DNA from: DATEPR01 sp963780635
Lineage (GTDB): Bacteria > Actinomycetota > Actinomycetes > Mycobacteriales > Pseudonocardiaceae
Length of the DNA stretch: 64,000 bases
Reading direction: 5' to 3'
NCBI GenBank assembly: GCA_963780635.1
Contig: CAWACW010000011.1
Location: 682,001-746,000, forward strand
Part shown: piece by piece, positions 54,168 through 63,368 of the stretch
Position numbering within the stretch: position 1 is the stretch's first letter
How the letters are laid out: each line of letters starts with the position of its first letter
Translations under genes and position numbers: made by a program
The notes under the pieces: model-generated
The model's input: only the letters and a program-made list of their open reading frames with translations
Told to the model about the DNA's origin: nothing
Databases searched by the model: none

Positions 54168-55447
54168 GCTACTGGTGCGAGCGGGCCTGGCTGGGGTCCG
54201 CGACGGTGCCACGCGTGCTGGTGTCCTGTTCGGACGGGATCATCACGGCGGTCTCGCCGGACGTCGACCCGCCCGCCGACGCGCACCGCCTGCCGGGCGT
54301 GGTGTTCCCGGGATTCGCCAACGCGCACTCGCATGCGTTCCACCGGGCGTTGCGTGGGCGCACGCATGCGGACGGCGGCACGTTCTGGACGTGGCGCGAG
54401 GCGATGTACCGGCTGGCGGCGCGGCTGGACCCGGACAGCTACTACGAACTGGCCAGGCTCGTGTACGCGGAGATGGTGCTGGCCGGGTTCACCTGCGTGG
54501 GCGAGTTCCACTACCTGCACCACGCACCGGGCGGCCGCCGCTACGCCGAGCCGAACGCGATGGGCCAGGCGCTGATCGAGGCAGCGCGGGACGCGGGCAT
54601 CCGGTTGCGGCTGCTGGACACGTGCTACCTGGCGGGCGGCCTGGACCCGTCCGGCTACCTGCCACTGACCGGGCCCCAGCTCAGGTTCGGCGACGGCGAC
54701 GTGTCGTCCTGGCTGGCCAGGGCGTCCTTGGTGCCCGGCGTCGGCCTGGCCCTGCACTCGGTACGAGCGGTGCCCGCCGACCAGCTGGCGGACTTCGACC
54801 CGGATGGCAGCCCGGTGCACGTCCACCTGTCCGAGCAGCCGGCGGAGAACGAGGCTTGCCTGGCGTACCACGGGTGCACGCCGACAGAGCTGCTTTACAC
54901 CTACGGCGTGCTGGGCCGAGGCACCACCGCTGTGCACGCCACCCATCTGTCCACTCACGACATAGAACTGCTCGGAAAAACCGCCACCACGGCGTGTTTC
55001 TGCCCGACCACCGAAGCCGACCTGGCCGACGGCATCGGCCCTGCGCACTCGCTGGCCGCCGCGGGCAGCCCGCTGGCGCTGGGCAGCGACCAGCACGCGG
55101 TGACCGACCCGTTGATCGAGGCGCGGGCGCTGGAGTACGGAGCGCGACTGCGCAGCGGCCGACGCGGCAGGTTCACGCCCGCCGAACTGGTGACGGCGGC
55201 CACCGGGGCCGGCCACCGATCCCTGGGCTGGCCGTCCAACGGCCGGATCGCCGTGGGTGCGCAGGCCGACCTGGTGGCCGTGCGGCTGACCGGTGCGGCC
55301 CCCGACCAGGCCATTCTGGCGGCGAGTGCGGCAGACGTGGACACGGTGGTCGTATCGGGCAGGGTGGTGGCGCGCGAGGGCAGGCACTCGTCGATGGGTA
55401 CGGTCGGGCCAGAACTGGCGCGGATCATCGGGGAGCTGTGGGCATGA
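54158..55447 (+). CDS. hutF: Formimidoylglutamate deiminase
   Basis: The enzyme converts N-formimidoyl-L-glutamate to N-formyl-L-glutamate and ammonia. The product is 429 residues from GTG 54158, overlapping the M20 stop by 10 bases. It is an amidohydrolase-superfamily protein with the metal site HSHAFHRALRGR, FHYLHHAPGG (typical of HutF), HVHLSEQPAENEAC, HATHLS and the late Asp in LALGSDQHAVTDP. Its stop overlaps hutI by ATGA. Confidence 0.94.
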   Translation: MSLSYWCERAWLGSATVPRVLVSCSDGIITAVSPDVDPPADAHRLPGVVFPGFANAHSHAFHRALRGRTHADGGTFWTWREAMYRLAARLDPDSYYELARLVYAEMVLAGFTCVGEFHYLHHAPGGRRYAEPNAMGQALIEAARDAGIRLRLLDTCYLAGGLDPSGYLPLTGPQLRFGDGDVSSWLARASLVPGVGLALHSVRAVPADQLADFDPDGSPVHVHLSEQPAENEACLAYHGCTPTELLYTYGVLGRGTTAVHATHLSTHDIELLGKTATTACFCPTTEADLADGIGPAHSLAAAGSPLALGSDQHAVTDPLIEARALEYGARLRSGRRGRFTPAELVTAATGAGHRSLGWPSNGRIAVGAQADLVAVRLTGAAPDQAILAASAADVDTVVVSGRVVAREGRHSSMGTVGPELARIIGELWA

Positions 55448-56601
55448 GTGTGCTCGTCACCGGGATCGCCGAGCTGACCACCAACGACGAGGAATGGGGT
55501 CGGCTCAGCGACGCGGCGCTGGTACTGGACTCGGGTCTGGTGGCGTGGGTGGGGTCGGCGGCGCGGGCACCGGTCGCGGACCAGCGGGTGGACGTGGCGG
55601 GTAGGGCGGTGTTGCCGGGCTGGGTGGACAGCCATACGCACCTGGTGTTCGCGGGGGACAGGACGGCGGAGTTCACGGCCCGGATGGCGGGCCGGCCGTA
55701 TGAGGCGGGTGGCATCGCGGTCACGGTGGCGGCGACGAGGGCGGCGACGGACGCCGAGCTGGCGGCGACGCTGCGGCGGCATGTCGCGGAAGCGCACGCG
55801 CAGGGGACCACGTGCATCGAGACGAAGACCGGCTACGGCCTGACGGTCGCGGACGAGCAGCGGGCAGCGAAGATCGCGGCGGAGCACGTCGACGAGGTCA
55901 CGTTCCTCGGTGCCCACCTGGTGCCCGCGGAGCTGTCGGCCGACGAGTACGTGGACCTCGTGTGCGGGCCGATGCTGGACGCGGTCGCGCCGCACGTGCG
56001 GTGGGCGGACGTGTTCTGTGAGCGGGGTGCGTTCACGTACGACCAGTCGAAGGCGGTCCTGTCGGCGGCTTCGCGTGCGGGCCTTGGCCTGCGGGTACAT
56101 GGCAATCAGCTCGGTCCGGGCCCCGGCGTTCGGCTGGCGGTGGAGATGGGAGCGGCGAGCGTCGACCACTGTACGTACCTGTCGTCGTCCGATGTGGACG
56201 CTCTGGCGGCGTCGTCGACGGTGGCGACCCTGCTCCCGGCAACGGACCTGTCGACCCGCCAGCCGCTGCCGGACGCGAGGGCGTTGCTGGACGCGGGTGC
56301 GACGGTAGCGCTGGCGACGAACTGCAACCCGGGGTCGTCGTACACGTCGTCGATGGCTTTTTGCGTGGCGACGGCGGTGTTGCAGATGCGGATGACCGTG
56401 GCGGAAGCCGTTCGAGCGGCTACGTGGGGCGGAGCTCGGGCGCTGCGGCGGGAGACCGGCGAAGGCGCGGTAGGAGTCCTCCGCCCAGGCAGCCGAGCCG
56501 ACGTCCACGTCCTGGACGCCCCATCAGCCACCCACCTGGCGTACCGCCCGGGAGTCCCACTGACGTACGCCGTCTGGCGCTCCGGCATGCGAGTCCGCTA
56601 G
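55444..56601 (+). CDS. hutI: Imidazolonepropionase
   Basis: The enzyme opens the imidazolone ring of 4-imidazolone-5-propionate to N-formimidoylglutamate. The product is 385 residues from ATG 55444. The metal-site motif is VDSHTHLVFAGDRTAEF, followed by KTGYGLTVADEQ, FLGAHLVPAEL, VHGNQLGPGPG, DHCTYLS, and LATNCNPGSS with the catalytic Asp position taken by Asn-Cys-Asn context as in related proteins. It ends the hut operon; its stop overlaps the stop of a convergent lipoprotein gene by four bases (CTAG). Confidence 0.95.
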   Translation: MSVLVTGIAELTTNDEEWGRLSDAALVLDSGLVAWVGSAARAPVADQRVDVAGRAVLPGWVDSHTHLVFAGDRTAEFTARMAGRPYEAGGIAVTVAATRAATDAELAATLRRHVAEAHAQGTTCIETKTGYGLTVADEQRAAKIAAEHVDEVTFLGAHLVPAELSADEYVDLVCGPMLDAVAPHVRWADVFCERGAFTYDQSKAVLSAASRAGLGLRVHGNQLGPGPGVRLAVEMGAASVDHCTYLSSSDVDALAASSTVATLLPATDLSTRQPLPDARALLDAGATVALATNCNPGSSYTSSMAFCVATAVLQMRMTVAEAVRAATWGGARALRRETGEGAVGVLRPGSRADVHVLDAPSATHLAYRPGVPLTYAVWRSGMRVR

Positions 56602-57137
56602 GGCAGATTAGGCTCGATCACCTTGGCGAACTGCTCCACGATGTCACAGGATTTGGTGACATTCACCGCGCCGGTGTTGATGTCGATGTCGACCCGCGAC
56701 GTTGGAGTGATAGCGATGGTGATGTCGCACAGGTCGCTGGTGGTCCCCCGGGCCTCGATCGCCTGGTGACTTCCCACCTGGGTATCGGTGACCGAGAACC
56801 CGGTCTTGTTGTACGTGCTGATGCCCTGAGCGTCGCGGATGTCGACGCCGAGCGAATAGCCCAGCCCGTTGTCATAGGCGTCGTTCGACCACCCGCAGCT
56901 CCGCGCGCCATTACCGGTACGCGGCCCGTCACTCGTCAATTGGTTCTGGGCCAGCGTGGCGGCGTCGAGCAGGTCACAAGGCTGCACCGCCGCCAATCCT
57001 GGAGGGCTGCTGGCGGTGACCGGTGGCGTGCTCGTGGCCACAACTCCAGGACTGGCGGTGCCATTGACAGTGCTGCCGCAGCCGGTCACGCCCAGTGCAA
57101 CGAGTGCGGCCAGTGGCACAAGCGCGCCGCGGTTCAC
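56598..57137 (-). CDS. DUF3558-type lipoprotein (copy 1)
   Basis: The product is 179 residues from GTG 57137 (VNRGALVPLAALVALGVTGCG); ATG 57161 is an alternative start. The signal peptide ends in lipobox VTGC, followed by a Ser/Thr/Pro linker. The DUF3558 domain shows LAAVQPCDLLDAATLA, RSCGWSN and a C-terminal SCDIVEQFAKVIEPNLP; paired cysteines probably form disulfides outside the membrane. The function of the family is unknown. It is the first of three paralogues in tandem. Confidence 0.85.
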   Translation of the reverse strand: MNRGALVPLAALVALGVTGCGSTVNGTASPGVVATSTPPVTASSPPGLAAVQPCDLLDAATLAQNQLTSDGPRTGNGARSCGWSNDAYDNGLGYSLGVDIRDAQGISTYNKTGFSVTDTQVGSHQAIEARGTTSDLCDITIAITPTSRVDIDINTGAVNVTKSCDIVEQFAKVIEPNLP

Positions 57138-57219
57138 GTTGTTCCCCGTCGACGATCCCATGCGCGTGCGCGTGGCGAGTTCATGCACCATTTCCCTCGG
57201 TCAGGACACGTCGACACTA

Positions 57220-57837
57220 TCAATACATGTCGATGCTTGGTGTCCGCATCGCTACTTGAGGTGAGAGGCTCGTCGCGGTCAGGGGCAGCTTGCGCTCGAT
57301 CAGCTTGACGAACTGGCTGACTAGCTCACTCGACCGATCGATGTCCGCTGCGCCGGTGTCGATGTCGACCTGCGACGTGGGAGTCACGCCGATCGTGATG
57401 TCGCAGAGATCGCTCAAGTCCTGCTTGGCCTCGACCGCCTGATGATCCCCGACCGCAGTATTCGAGATGGTGCACCCGTCCCGGTTGTAGTCACCGATAC
57501 CTTGGCTGTCGCGAATATCCACGCCCAGCGAGTAGCCCAGTCCGGCGTCGTATGACGCGTTCTTCCAGGAACAACTGCACGCGCCGTCGCCGGTCCTCGA
57601 TCCCTCACTGGTCAGCCCGTTCTGGTTCATCGTGGCGGCATCGAGCAGACCACACGGCTGCAAGGCCACCAAGTCGGCAAGGGTGGCACTGGTACACGGC
57701 GAACTGCAGACGCTGACTGGCGGTGGCGTGCTCGCCGCTACGTCTCCCGCATGAGCGGTGCCATTGATGGTGCTGCCGCAGCCAGCTAGGCCCAGCACGG
57801 TGAGTGCGGCGAGCAGTACAGCCAATTCGCGGTTCAT
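57220..57837 (-). CDS. DUF3558-type lipoprotein (copy 2)
   Basis: The product is 205 residues from ATG 57837, with lipobox LAGC and the same GSTxNGTA start as copy 1. The domain repeats LVALQPCGLLDAATMNQNGLTSEG, YSLGVDIRDSQGIGDYN and LSDLCDITIGVTPTSQVDID (each in part), and is closest to copy 1. It carries extra cysteines (VCSSPCTS, ACSCSW, DGCTIS) and about 17 additional residues at the C-terminus, beyond the RKLP end of the others, which look like read-through of a former stop. Confidence 0.85.
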   Translation of the reverse strand: MNRELAVLLAALTVLGLAGCGSTINGTAHAGDVAASTPPPVSVCSSPCTSATLADLVALQPCGLLDAATMNQNGLTSEGSRTGDGACSCSWKNASYDAGLGYSLGVDIRDSQGIGDYNRDGCTISNTAVGDHQAVEAKQDLSDLCDITIGVTPTSQVDIDTGAADIDRSSELVSQFVKLIERKLPLTATSLSPQVAMRTPSIDMY

Positions 57838-58080
57838 GACTACCTGTCAACGAACGCATGAACGTACGCGGCAAGCCGTGCACGGCCTCCCTCGCCAGAT
57901 CACCTCGATGATATCAATCCGAGCCGACGTTGGGTGCCCGACCGCTATTCGGGGTCAGGCGCTACGCCAATCGCGACTGGCGTCGCTCTAGCGCTGTGGC
58001 ATGGGAGCCAGCACAGCCAATCGGCTGGACATGCGGATCTCGCATGTGACGATCGTTCAGCGAGTCGGACGACATCGCAG
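57838..58080. other. Gap between DUF3558 copies 2 and 3
   Basis: No gene, hairpin or repeat of note. It has lower GC than the surrounding chromosome and probably carries the copy 2 promoter. Confidence 0.35.
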
Positions 58081-58641
58081 TCAGGGCAGTTTGGGCTCGA
58101 CCAACTGAGCGTAGTGGTTGGCAAGATTGCAGGACTCGCTCATAACCGAGCTGCCGGTGGCCACCAGAATGTCAACCCGCGACGTGGGTGACACGCCAAT
58201 CGCTACGAAGCAAGTCTCATCGCCGGGATCCTGCACCAGCTTGCCCTGGTGTTGCCCGACCGCGTCGGTGCTGATTGCCTGGCCGTCAGTACTGATATCC
58301 TCGAGGCCCTGGGCATCTCGGAGGTCAATTTCTAGCGAATAACCGAGCTCGTTGTCCGCGGTCCTGTTCTTCCAATTGCAGTTGCGACCGCCGCCCTCAT
58401 TGCTCGGCTGCCCGCTGGAGATGTCGTTCTGCGTGAGATCGGCACTGCTCAGTAGATCGCATGGCTGGATTGACGCCAGTCCGGAGTTGGTGAGGGTGCT
58501 AGGGTCTGCGCTGTCACTAGTTGATGGCACAGGAGTCCCCGTCGCCGGCGCTCCGGTCCCGGTGCCGGGTGTGGTGCTGGTACATCCAGTAGCCAGCACC
58601 GCAATGAATGCCAGAGACATCACCGACAACCGACGGTTCAC
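58081..58641 (-). CDS. DUF3558-type lipoprotein (copy 3)
   Basis: The product is 186 residues from GTG 58641, supported by GGAGAG four bases upstream; ATG 58653 or 58665 are possible. The lipobox is LATGC, followed by a Thr/Pro/Ser linker (STTPGTGTGAPATGTPVPS). The domain shows LASIQPCDLLSSADLTQND, RNCNWKN, YSLEIDLRDAQGLEDI and the end SCNLANHYAQLVEPKLP. It is more diverged than copies 1 and 2 are from each other. Confidence 0.85.
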   Translation of the reverse strand: MNRRLSVMSLAFIAVLATGCTSTTPGTGTGAPATGTPVPSTSDSADPSTLTNSGLASIQPCDLLSSADLTQNDISSGQPSNEGGGRNCNWKNRTADNELGYSLEIDLRDAQGLEDISTDGQAISTDAVGQHQGKLVQDPGDETCFVAIGVSPTSRVDILVATGSSVMSESCNLANHYAQLVEPKLP

Positions 58642-58693
58642 AACGCTCTCCATTGTTCGCACCATGAGATGTCAGGTGGCAGCAGCCAACCTC

Positions 58694-59150
58694 TTACTTA
58701 GCTTTGAGCGCGTTCGCGATGATCGCATCGGTTTCGGTGTAGTTCGTACTCGCCTTGTGATAGGCGTCAATCATGTCGTGCAGTGTGTTCGGAGGTTGTC
58801 GACAGCCGGTGCGATGCCTTCTTTGTCCTCGGCCACACTTTCGTGTGAAACTTCGAGACCACAGTCGCGCCCGGTGACTCTGGCCGAGCTTCGGTGCGTT
58901 CTTCAGTGACGCCAGATGACGTTCAGGTCGGTGAGCTGTCAGCTCATGTATCGCGTCCTGGCACGCCATGATCAATGTGGCTGCTGCTTCTGGCTCGATG
59001 TGGAAGCCGCTGCCCGCGCTTGCTTTGAAGCCTGTCGCGGCTGCTCTGGATCTGCACCGCCTGGGTGTTGATCATTTCGACTCGGGCGGCCATTACTGCG
59101 CCTTCTGTGACCGCGCCTTCTACCGCTCCACCGCCGTCGGCTTCCAACAT
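58694..59150 (-). pseudogene. Decayed gene for a small helical (WXG100/ESX-like) protein
   Basis: No single frame is whole, but pieces in successive frames join into one plausible helical protein of about 140 residues: MAARVEMINTQAVQIQSSRD (from the ATG 59150 frame), then AGSGFHIEPEAAATLIMACQD, then TVVSKFHTKV, VAEDKEGIAPAVDNLR, and finally LHDMIDAYHKASTNYTETDA ending IIANALKAK at 58694. At least three frame changes lie near 59025, 58870 and 58815. The size, helical character and Y-x-x-T/A-D/E-like tail suggest a WXG100-like or other small substrate, which is inference. It sits directly upstream of the three DUF3558 genes. Confidence 0.6.
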
Positions 59151-59232
59151 GGTCCCGGCCCTCCTGATCCGCTCTGGCGACGACTCAAACGGTAGCGCAC
59201 GTGGCTGTGCGTGGGTGGCGTTTCGGGTTCAA

Positions 59233-59415
59233 CTACTCCTCGTAGTCGTCCTCGTCATCCCTGGCCAGGTACGTGGCCAGGCGCTCGACCGCATCCTCGA
59301 ACGACGGGTTCGCGTCGACGAACGCCCGCATGCGGTCGGCGAGCCAGCGCAGGGAGACTTGGTCCTCCCCGCGCCGCTCCTCCAACTCCTCGATGCCGCG
59401 GTCGGTGAAGTACAT
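59233..59415 (-). CDS. DUF6104 family small acidic protein
   Basis: The product is 60 residues (MYFTDRGIEELEERRGEDQV..., ending DDEDDYEE). It is a short conserved actinobacterial protein of unknown function that habitually follows the 2-oxoglutarate dehydrogenase/decarboxylase gene. Here it starts five bases after the kgd stop, so the two share a transcript. It is highly acidic at the C-terminus and has no membrane segment. Confidence 0.85.
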   Translation of the reverse strand: MYFTDRGIEELEERRGEDQVSLRWLADRMRAFVDANPSFEDAVERLATYLARDDEDDYEE

Positions 59416-59419
59416 GGGA

Positions 59420-62400
59420 TCAGGCGAAGGCCGACGTGATGATCTCTCGCTGCTCGACCTCGTGGACCTTGCTCGAACCCGATGCCGGTGCGGACATCGG
59501 GCGGCGGGAGATCCGGTGCAGGCCGGTGAACAGTTCGGGCATCAGCTCGGGCAGCGTCAGGCCGAGGAACGGCCATGCGCCCTGGTTGGCCGGCTCTTCC
59601 TGGACCCAGCGCAGGTCGTGGACGTTCGGGTACCTGCGCAGTGTCTCGGTCAGCCTGCGGGACGGGACCGGGTAATACTGCTCCAGTCGCACGACCGCCG
59701 TGTCGGTGGCGCCGAGCTTGGCCTGTTCGGCCGCCAGCTCGTAGTAGATCTTGCCGCTGCACAGCAGGACCTTCGTCACCGCGGCCGGGTCGGGCTTGGT
59801 CGGGTCGTCGATCACGGACAGGAACTTCGAGTCCGTGAAGTCCGACAGCGGGCTGACCGCCGCCTTGTTGCGCAGCATGGACTTCGGCGTGAACACGACC
59901 AGCGGCCGCTGCACCCCGTCCAGTGCGTGCCTGCGCAGCAGGTGGAAGTAGCTGGCCGGCGTCGACGGCATCGACACGGTCATCGAGCCCTCGGCGCACA
60001 GTTGCAGCCACCGCTCGATGCGGCCCGACGTGTGGTCCGGGCCCTGGCCCTCGTGGCCGTGCGGCAACAGCATCACGACGTTCGAGCGCTGGCCCCACTT
60101 GGCCTCGGCCGACGAGATGAACTCGTCGATCACCGACTGGGCGCCGTTGACGAAGTCGCCGAACTGCGCCTCCCACAACACGAGCGCCTCGGGGTTGGCC
60201 ACCGAGTAGCCGTACTCGAAGCCCAGCGCCGCGTACTCGCTCAGCGCCGAGTCGTACACCATGAACCGGCCCTGGTCCTCGGACAGGTTCCGCAGCGGCA
60301 CGTACTCCTCGCCGGTCTTGCGGTCGATCAGCACCGAGTGGCGCTGCACGAACGTGCCCCGCCGGGAGTCCTGGCCGGACAGCCGCAGCAGCCGGCCCTC
60401 CATCATCAGCGAGCCGAACGCCAGCAGCTCGGCGAACGCCCAGTCGACGTCGCCCTCGCTCGCCATCTTGGCTCGCCGCTCCAGCACCGGCTTCACCCTC
60501 GGGTGCGGTGTGAAGCCGGCGGGCAGGTCGACGTGCACGCGGCCGATCTGCTCGATCGCCGACGACGAGATCGCGGTGGCCAGCTTGGTCGGGATCGGCT
60601 GCTCGGCCTCGATCGACGGGCTGGTCTTCGGCGGGGCCTTCTCCAGCTCGCGGACCTCGTTGAAGACGTGCTCCAGCTGGCTGGAGAAGTCCCGTAGCGC
60701 GGTCTCCGCCTCTTCCATCGAGATGTCGCCACGGCCGATCAGCGCCTCGGTGTACGTCTTCCGCACGCTGCGCTTCGCGTCCACGATGTCGTACATCGCG
60801 GGCTGCGTCATCGACGGGTCGTCGCCCTCGTTGTGGCCACGGCGCCGGTAGCAGACCATGTCGATCACGACGTCCTTGTGGAACGCCTCCCGGTACTCCA
60901 CCGCCAGCTTCGCGACCCAGTAGCAGGCCTCCGGGTCGTCGCCGTTCACGTGGAACACCGGCGCGCCGATCATCTTCGCGACGTCCGTGCAGTACTTGGA
61001 CGACCGCGAGTGCTCCGGGTTCGTGGTGAAGCCGACCTGGTTGTTGACCACGATGTGCACGGTGCCGCCGGTGCGGTAACCGCGCAGCAGCGCCAGGTTC
61101 AGCGTCTCGGCGACCACACCCTGGCCCGCGAACGCCGCGTCGCCGTGCATGGCGACCGGCAGCACCGTGAAGCCGTCCGCCGAACCCTTGTCCAGCAGGT
61201 CCTGCTTGGCCCGGGTGATGCCCTCCAGCACCGGGTCGACGGCTTCCAGGTGCGACGGGTTCGCCGTCAGCGACACCCTGGTCTCACCGTCGCCGAACAT
61301 CCGGAAGTACTTGCCCTCGGCACCCAGGTGGTACTTGACGTCACCGGAGCCGTGCGCCTGGCCGGGGTCGATGTTGCCCTCGAACTCGCGGAAGATCTGC
61401 GAGATCGGCTTGCCGACGATGTTGGCCAGCACGTTCAGCCTGCCGCGGTGCGGCATGCCGATGACGACCTCGTCCAGCTCGTGCTCCGCCGCCTTGTCCA
61501 GCACCGCGTCCAGCAGCGCGATGCTGGTCTCGCCGCCCTCCAGCGAGAACCGCTTCTGCCCGACGTACTTGGTCTGCAGGAACGTCTCGAACGCCTCGGC
61601 CGCGTTCAGCTTGGACAGGATGTACTTCTGCACGGCCGTCGGGGGCTTCTCGTGCTTCACCTCGACGCGATCCTGCAGCCAGCGCCGCTCGGCGGGCTCC
61701 AGGATGTGCATGTACTCGACGCCGACCGTGCGGCAGTACGAGTCGCGCAGCACGCCCAGCACGTCGCGCAGCTTCATCTTGTCGTGCCCGGCGAACCCGC
61801 CGACCGGGAACTCGCGGTCGAGGTCCCACAGCGTCAGGTTGTGCGAGAGCACGTCCAGGTCGTCGTGCCTGCGCTGCCGGTAGTTCAGCGGGTCGACGTC
61901 GGCCATCAGGTGGCCGCGGGTGCGGTAGGCGTCGATCAGCTCCAGCACCCGGGCCGCCTTGTCGACGGCACCCACCGGGATGTCCTGCACCCAGCGGACC
62001 GGCTCGTAGGGCAGCCGCAGCGACGTGAACACGTCGTCGTAGAAGTTGTCCTCACCCAGCAGCAGCTGGTGGATCCGGCGCAGGAACTCGCCGGACTCGG
62101 CTCCCTGGATGATCCGGTGGTCGTAGGTCGACGTGAGGGTGATGATCTTGCTCACGCCCATCGTCACGAGCGTCTGCTCGCTGGTGCCCTGGAACTGCGC
62201 CGGGTACTCCATCGCGCCGACGCCGACGATCGTGCCCTGGCCCGCCTGCAGTCGCGGCACCGAGTGGTTCGTGCCGATCGTGCCCGGGTTGGTCAGCGAG
62301 ATCGTGGTGCCGGCGAAGTCGTCGGTGGTGAGCGCATTGCCGCGGGCCTTGCGGATGATGTCCTCGTAGGCCTGCCAGAACTGCGCTGAACGACATCGAC

Positions 62401-63197
62401 TCGCAGCCCTTGATCGACGCGACCACGAGGGTCCGGCCGCCGTCCTTGGTGGGCAGGTCGATGGCGAGCCCGAAGTTGACGTGCTCGGGCGTGATGACGG
62501 TCGGCTTGCCCGCGGTCTCGGCGAAGTGCCGGTTCATGTTCGGGTAGTCGTGCAGTGCCCGAATCACCGCGTAACCGATCAGATGCGTGAACGAGACCTT
62601 GCCACCCCTGGTCCGCTTGAGGTGGTTGTTGATCACGATGCGGTTGTCCGCGAGCAGCTTCGCGGGCACCGCGCGCACACTCGTCGCGGTCGGCACGGTG
62701 AGCGACTGCTGCATGTTCTTCGCGATCGCGGCGGCGGCACCGCGGATCGGGCTGACCTGCTCACCCGCGACGGGCTTCACCGGCGTGGCCTTGGCGGCCG
62801 CGGCGGGGGCCGGCTTACCGGTGTTGGGCAGCCCCGAGGTCGACGCGGGCGTCCGCGGCGGGGCAGTGCTCGGAGCGGACGGGCGGGGCGGCGAAGTTCG
62901 GTCCGGCGGTGCCCCTGAGACCTTGACCTGGCCGTTGACCTTGGCCGGCTGCGCCGGCTTCGTGGCGGTGCCGGCCACACCGGCGGCGCGGACGGTGGTG
63001 GAGACCTCGGTCGCGGCGCTGCCCGTGGGCTGCGCGACGTTGTCCCCCACACCGGCGGCGCGTTGCGTCGGCTTGTAGTCGGCGAAGAAGTCGTGCCACG
63101 CCGGGTCTACCGACGACGGGTCCGCGAGGAACTGCTCGTACATCTCCTCGACCAGCCACTCGTTCGGACCGAACTGTGACGCGGTGCTGCTGGACAC
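59420..63197 (-). pseudogene. kgd: Multifunctional 2-oxoglutarate decarboxylase/dehydrogenase E1-E2 fusion (Kgd/SucA), frameshifted
   Basis: This is the fused 2-oxoglutarate enzyme of the TCA cycle in actinobacteria. From GTG 63197: E1 N-terminal helix (FGPNEWLVEEMYEQFLADP), an Ala/Pro linker, then an E2-type succinyltransferase domain (VINNHLKRTRGGKVSFTHLIGYA; DHRIIQGAESGEF). The ThDP-dependent E1 follows (IGMPHRGRLNVLANIVGKP, HGDAAFAGQGVV, VNNQVGFTT, PHGHEGQGPDH), ending EVEQREIITSAFA. One extra base at 62387 (about codon 270) breaks the frame between KGCESMSF and the expected AQFWQAYEDI; both halves are otherwise perfect. The corrected length is 1258 residues, close to mycobacterial Kgd. 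A sequencing error is more likely than loss of such a gene. Confidence 0.93.
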
Positions 63198-63368
63198 GGG
63201 TTGTGCTCGCCTCTATCTGTCTCGCTCTCGAATCTGAAAACTTCTCCGTCAGGCTAGTACGGTCCGGGCAGGCAGGCGCCGCACTAGGCCAGTGCGGGCC
63301 GGCGTGTAGCCAAGCTCACCTGGTGGTACGTGTCTCGCTGTCTGTCCGGACGGCGGGGCCGCAGCGCC

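Noticed and set aside
62380..62395. Programmed ribosomal frameshifting in kgd
   Set aside because: There is no slippery heptamer and no obvious downstream structure, and related genes are unbroken.
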